Shown: positions 39,689 to 41,526 of the stretch, piece after piece | Numbering within the stretch: the stretch's first letter is position 1 | Layout of the letters: every line of letters begins with the position of its first letter | From: Candidatus Omnitrophota bacterium | GTDB lineage: Bacteria > Omnitrophota > Gorgyraeia > Aquiviventales > Aquiviventaceae | NCBI GenBank assembly: GCA_023247275.1 | Contig: JAHFGT010000015.1 | Span: forward strand, 1 to 41,526 | Length of the DNA stretch: 41,526 nt | Direction of reading: 5' to 3' | Made by a program: the position numbers and the translations under genes | The notes under the pieces: model-generated | Database searches by the model: none | What the model saw: only the letters and a program-made list of their open reading frames with translations | What the model was told of the DNA's origin: nothing

Positions 39689-40084
39689 ATGGCAAGGGTT
39701 CATCGAATGCTGTCTGTCATAGCGGTGAGCTGGTGGCTGAGTGGCGTCGGCGTGACCACGGCTGTGGCCGCAGACCATCCCACAGCAACGGCTGCGCCCA
39801 CAGAACAGACCGAAACGCTCACCGCGGTTGGCGAACTGATGTACGTCGGCAAGCGGACGATCAGCGTGCAGGTGACGACCACTAGTGACAGCTCGACCGA
39901 TCTGCTGCTGCCGTTGGCCGAGCACCTGGTGGTCGAACATGCGAAAGGGCTGTCTGAGTTACGACATGGGGATCGGGTCAGCATTGAGTATGAGCGGACG
40001 ACCATGACCGGCGAGGACGGCCAGCCGGTGTTGCTCAAGACGGTCGCGAAGAAGATCGCCCTGTTACGGACGGCGGCAAAATGA
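39689..40084 (+). CDS. Small secreted beta-rich protein, unknown
   Basis: 131 residues. A clear signal peptide ends at A-V-A-A (about 28). A Thr/Ala linker and one small domain follow (V-G-E-L-M-Y-V-G-K-R-T-I-S-V-Q-V, H-L-V-V-E-H, L-R-H-G-D-R-V-S-I-E-Y-E) that looks like an OB-like or other small beta barrel. It begins 4 nt after the fusion gene and is surely in its operon. I recognise no named family. Confidence 0.75.
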   Translation: MARVHRMLSVIAVSWWLSGVGVTTAVAADHPTATAAPTEQTETLTAVGELMYVGKRTISVQVTTTSDSSTDLLLPLAEHLVVEHAKGLSELRHGDRVSIEYERTTMTGEDGQPVLLKTVAKKIALLRTAAK

Positions 40085-40127
40085 CCCACATCACCGATCG
40101 GACCATCCTGAGAGGGGGTGAAGCGCT

Positions 40128-41526
40128 ATGAGGAACCCTGTATCGTGGAGGATTGCGCTGCGGGTCCTGGCTTTCTTCATGGCGTTTCAAGGGGTCCAGT
40201 TGCCGATTCCCTCCAATGCGCCAGCGCCGTTGCAACTGGTCAAAGAAATCGTCGAGCCCCAGGTCGCCCACGCGTATCAGATCAATCGGGTGTTGCGCGG
40301 TGTGTGCCAGATGGGCACGGCGGATGAAGTCAAAGTGGTCGATCTGGAATTGGATTCCAACTGCAACGGCGTAACCGCAGAGGCTGGCGACAACTTGCTC
40401 GGCTCGCCAGTGACGTATCTTGACGTCAACAAGACCCTGTTGCTGATTACCCGGAGCATTAACGACACAGACCATCGCATCGCCGATGTCATGGGTCTGG
40501 TGGATGACAATAAGACGCTGCTGCTGGCTCGGATCACCTCAGGCACCGTGTTGAACGTGGAGTACATGGTTGTTGAATTCAAGGCCGGCGTGACCGTCCT
40601 GTCTGGCACGACGACGATCAATGAGGGCGCCACGACGAAGAATATCACGCTCCCCCAGGCGGTCACCCTGAGCAAGACCTTTCCGGTGTTGAGCTCACGG
40701 ACGTTTGCGGCCACTGGGGGTGGCAATATTTCGTCATCGAATGATGAACGGTGCTTATTCACCGCCGATGTAACCACGACGACCAACCTCCAGATTAAGC
40801 GGTCAGAGACCGGGAACTCGTACAACACCGACGTCTACTATCAAGTAGTGGCGTTCGACTCGACCGACACGGATATCAATGTTCAGAAGGGCAGCATCAC
40901 GATTGATAACACGGTCGGCACGGGGGAGAGTACGGACAACAATACCGTGGTCACCGTGCTCGCGCCGGCCAAATTTACTGCGGTCGATGCGACCAAGTCG
41001 TTCTTGGTCACCAACCTGAGTCCGGCCGCGGCTGTCGCTGGGAATGATGCGTATTACGGGACAGATGCGGTCATCACCAATGGCTCTACCCTGACCTTTA
41101 CCCGCAACACCGCCACCAGCTCGGTGACCATGCTCTGGTATTTGGTGGAACTCAAAAACGCCACCTTTGCTCAGCATGGCCGGGCCAGTTTTACCGGCAC
41201 CAGCCCAGGGACCGTGCCAACCGTCACCCAGGTGAATTTGAAGCGTAGCTTCATGACCCTGTCGACATCCGGGGCTGCAACCGGGACCACAGGATCGGAT
41301 GAACTGTTCGTCCGTGGCCAGCTCAGCACAGGCAGCGGTGTGACCAATGTGAATCTCACACGAGAAACCGCCCAAACCACCAACGTCAACGTGGCCTATG
41401 ACGTGATGCAGTTGCCGCCGCTCAACCTGAAGACCCCGACGACAGGGACCGAGGTGTTGCAGGTGGGCGATACGTATGCCATTACCTGGGATTATGCCGA
41501 TGATGTGAAGAGCGATTCCATCAAGC
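40128..41526 (+). CDS. Large secreted repeat protein, N-terminal part (runs off the window)
   Basis: At least 466 codons, open to the end of the window. An AGGGGGTG ribosome site is 8-16 nt before ATG 40128. A signal peptide (R-I-A-L-R-V-L-A-F-F-M-A-F) is followed by tandem beta domains of roughly 100 residues, each with a K/R-(S/T)-F start, Thr/Asn/Gly-rich strands and a Y-x-V or Y-L-V-E-L strand (V-V-A-F-D, L-V-E-L-K, V-M-Q-L-P). The last visible part (T-P-T-T-G-T-E-V-L-Q-V-G-D-T-Y-A-I-T-W-D) looks like the Kre9/KNH-type module common in giant bacterial exoproteins. It is probably an adhesin or surface-layer protein; length and anchoring are unknown. Confidence 0.8.
   Translation, partial: MRNPVSWRIALRVLAFFMAFQGVQLPIPSNAPAPLQLVKEIVEPQVAHAYQINRVLRGVCQMGTADEVKVVDLELDSNCNGVTAEAGDNLLGSPVTYLDVNKTLLLITRSINDTDHRIADVMGLVDDNKTLLLARITSGTVLNVEYMVVEFKAGVTVLSGTTTINEGATTKNITLPQAVTLSKTFPVLSSRTFAATGGGNISSSNDERCLFTADVTTTTNLQIKRSETGNSYNTDVYYQVVAFDSTDTDINVQKGSITIDNTVGTGESTDNNTVVTVLAPAKFTAVDATKSFLVTNLSPAAAVAGNDAYYGTDAVITNGSTLTFTRNTATSSVTMLWYLVELKNATFAQHGRASFTGTSPGTVPTVTQVNLKRSFMTLSTSGAATGTTGSDELFVRGQLSTGSGVTNVNLTRETAQTTNVNVAYDVMQLPPLNLKTPTTGTEVLQVGDTYAITWDYADDVKSDSIK

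Overview
The window looks like a contiguous piece of the chromosome of an uncultivated, GC-rich, Gram-negative bacterium. An outer membrane is implied by LptF/LptG and a secretin. The gene mix recalls Omnitrophota or Nitrospirota: two 2-oxoacid:ferredoxin oxidoreductases, a sugar-permease-free PTS with YvcK, GH57, metK-ahcY, an ExeA-type ATPase with a secretin, DUF2934, and large Ig-like and repeat exoproteins. This placement is a low-confidence inference, because no rRNA or marker tree is available here. Genes are tightly packed, often with ATGA or TGATG overlaps.

Positions 1-6680 hold anaerobic central metabolism. They contain the tail of one oxidoreductase alpha subunit and its beta subunit, a Rieske protein, a PP-loop thiolase-like enzyme, a second oxidoreductase (gamma-alpha fusion plus beta), and an aspartase. 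Positions 6681-7387 have no convincing gene but carry inverted repeats, a good promoter and a perfect 13-bp hairpin. Four tRNA genes follow (Arg, Lys, Leu, Gly; 7388-7861).

Positions 7919-17172 form one long plus-strand run: PTS IIA, YvcK, GH57 glucanotransferase, HPr, enzyme I, a sugar nucleotidyltransferase, MetK and AhcY. It reads as regulatory phosphotransfer and glycogen/amino-sugar control, followed by the methyl cycle. Convergent to it, comF-lptF-lptG lie on the minus strand (17235-20187). A divergent promoter pair at 20188-20284 appears to give leaderless transcripts in both directions. Positions 20285-26890 carry mixed membrane, signalling and housekeeping genes: a VTT protein, two small unknowns, DUF2934, an SDR epimerase, a histidine kinase and receiver, a TPR metalloprotease and a LysE exporter.

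Positions 26970-41526 are the most unusual part. A promoter with an operator-like palindrome precedes an envelope operon: ExeA-like ATPase, GspC-like protein, GspD secretin, a membrane coiled-coil/TPR protein, a small secreted protein, a 950-residue secreted coiled-coil protein, and an Ig-like/carboxypeptidase-regulatory exoprotein that seems to start at ATT. Next come a structured leader with a second copy of the small secreted domain, a c-di-GMP (GEMM-I) riboswitch followed by two intrinsic terminators, and REP-like palindromes. The window ends with a gene that fuses a degenerate REP-associated transposase (RAYT, Y1/HUH) domain to a membrane helix and a third copy of the same secreted domain, then a small secreted protein and the start of a large repeat exoprotein.

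I infer that this last region is a c-di-GMP-linked surface or secretion locus. It has recruited a transposase-derived domain, and a roughly 100-residue domain family, apparently undescribed, links its parts.
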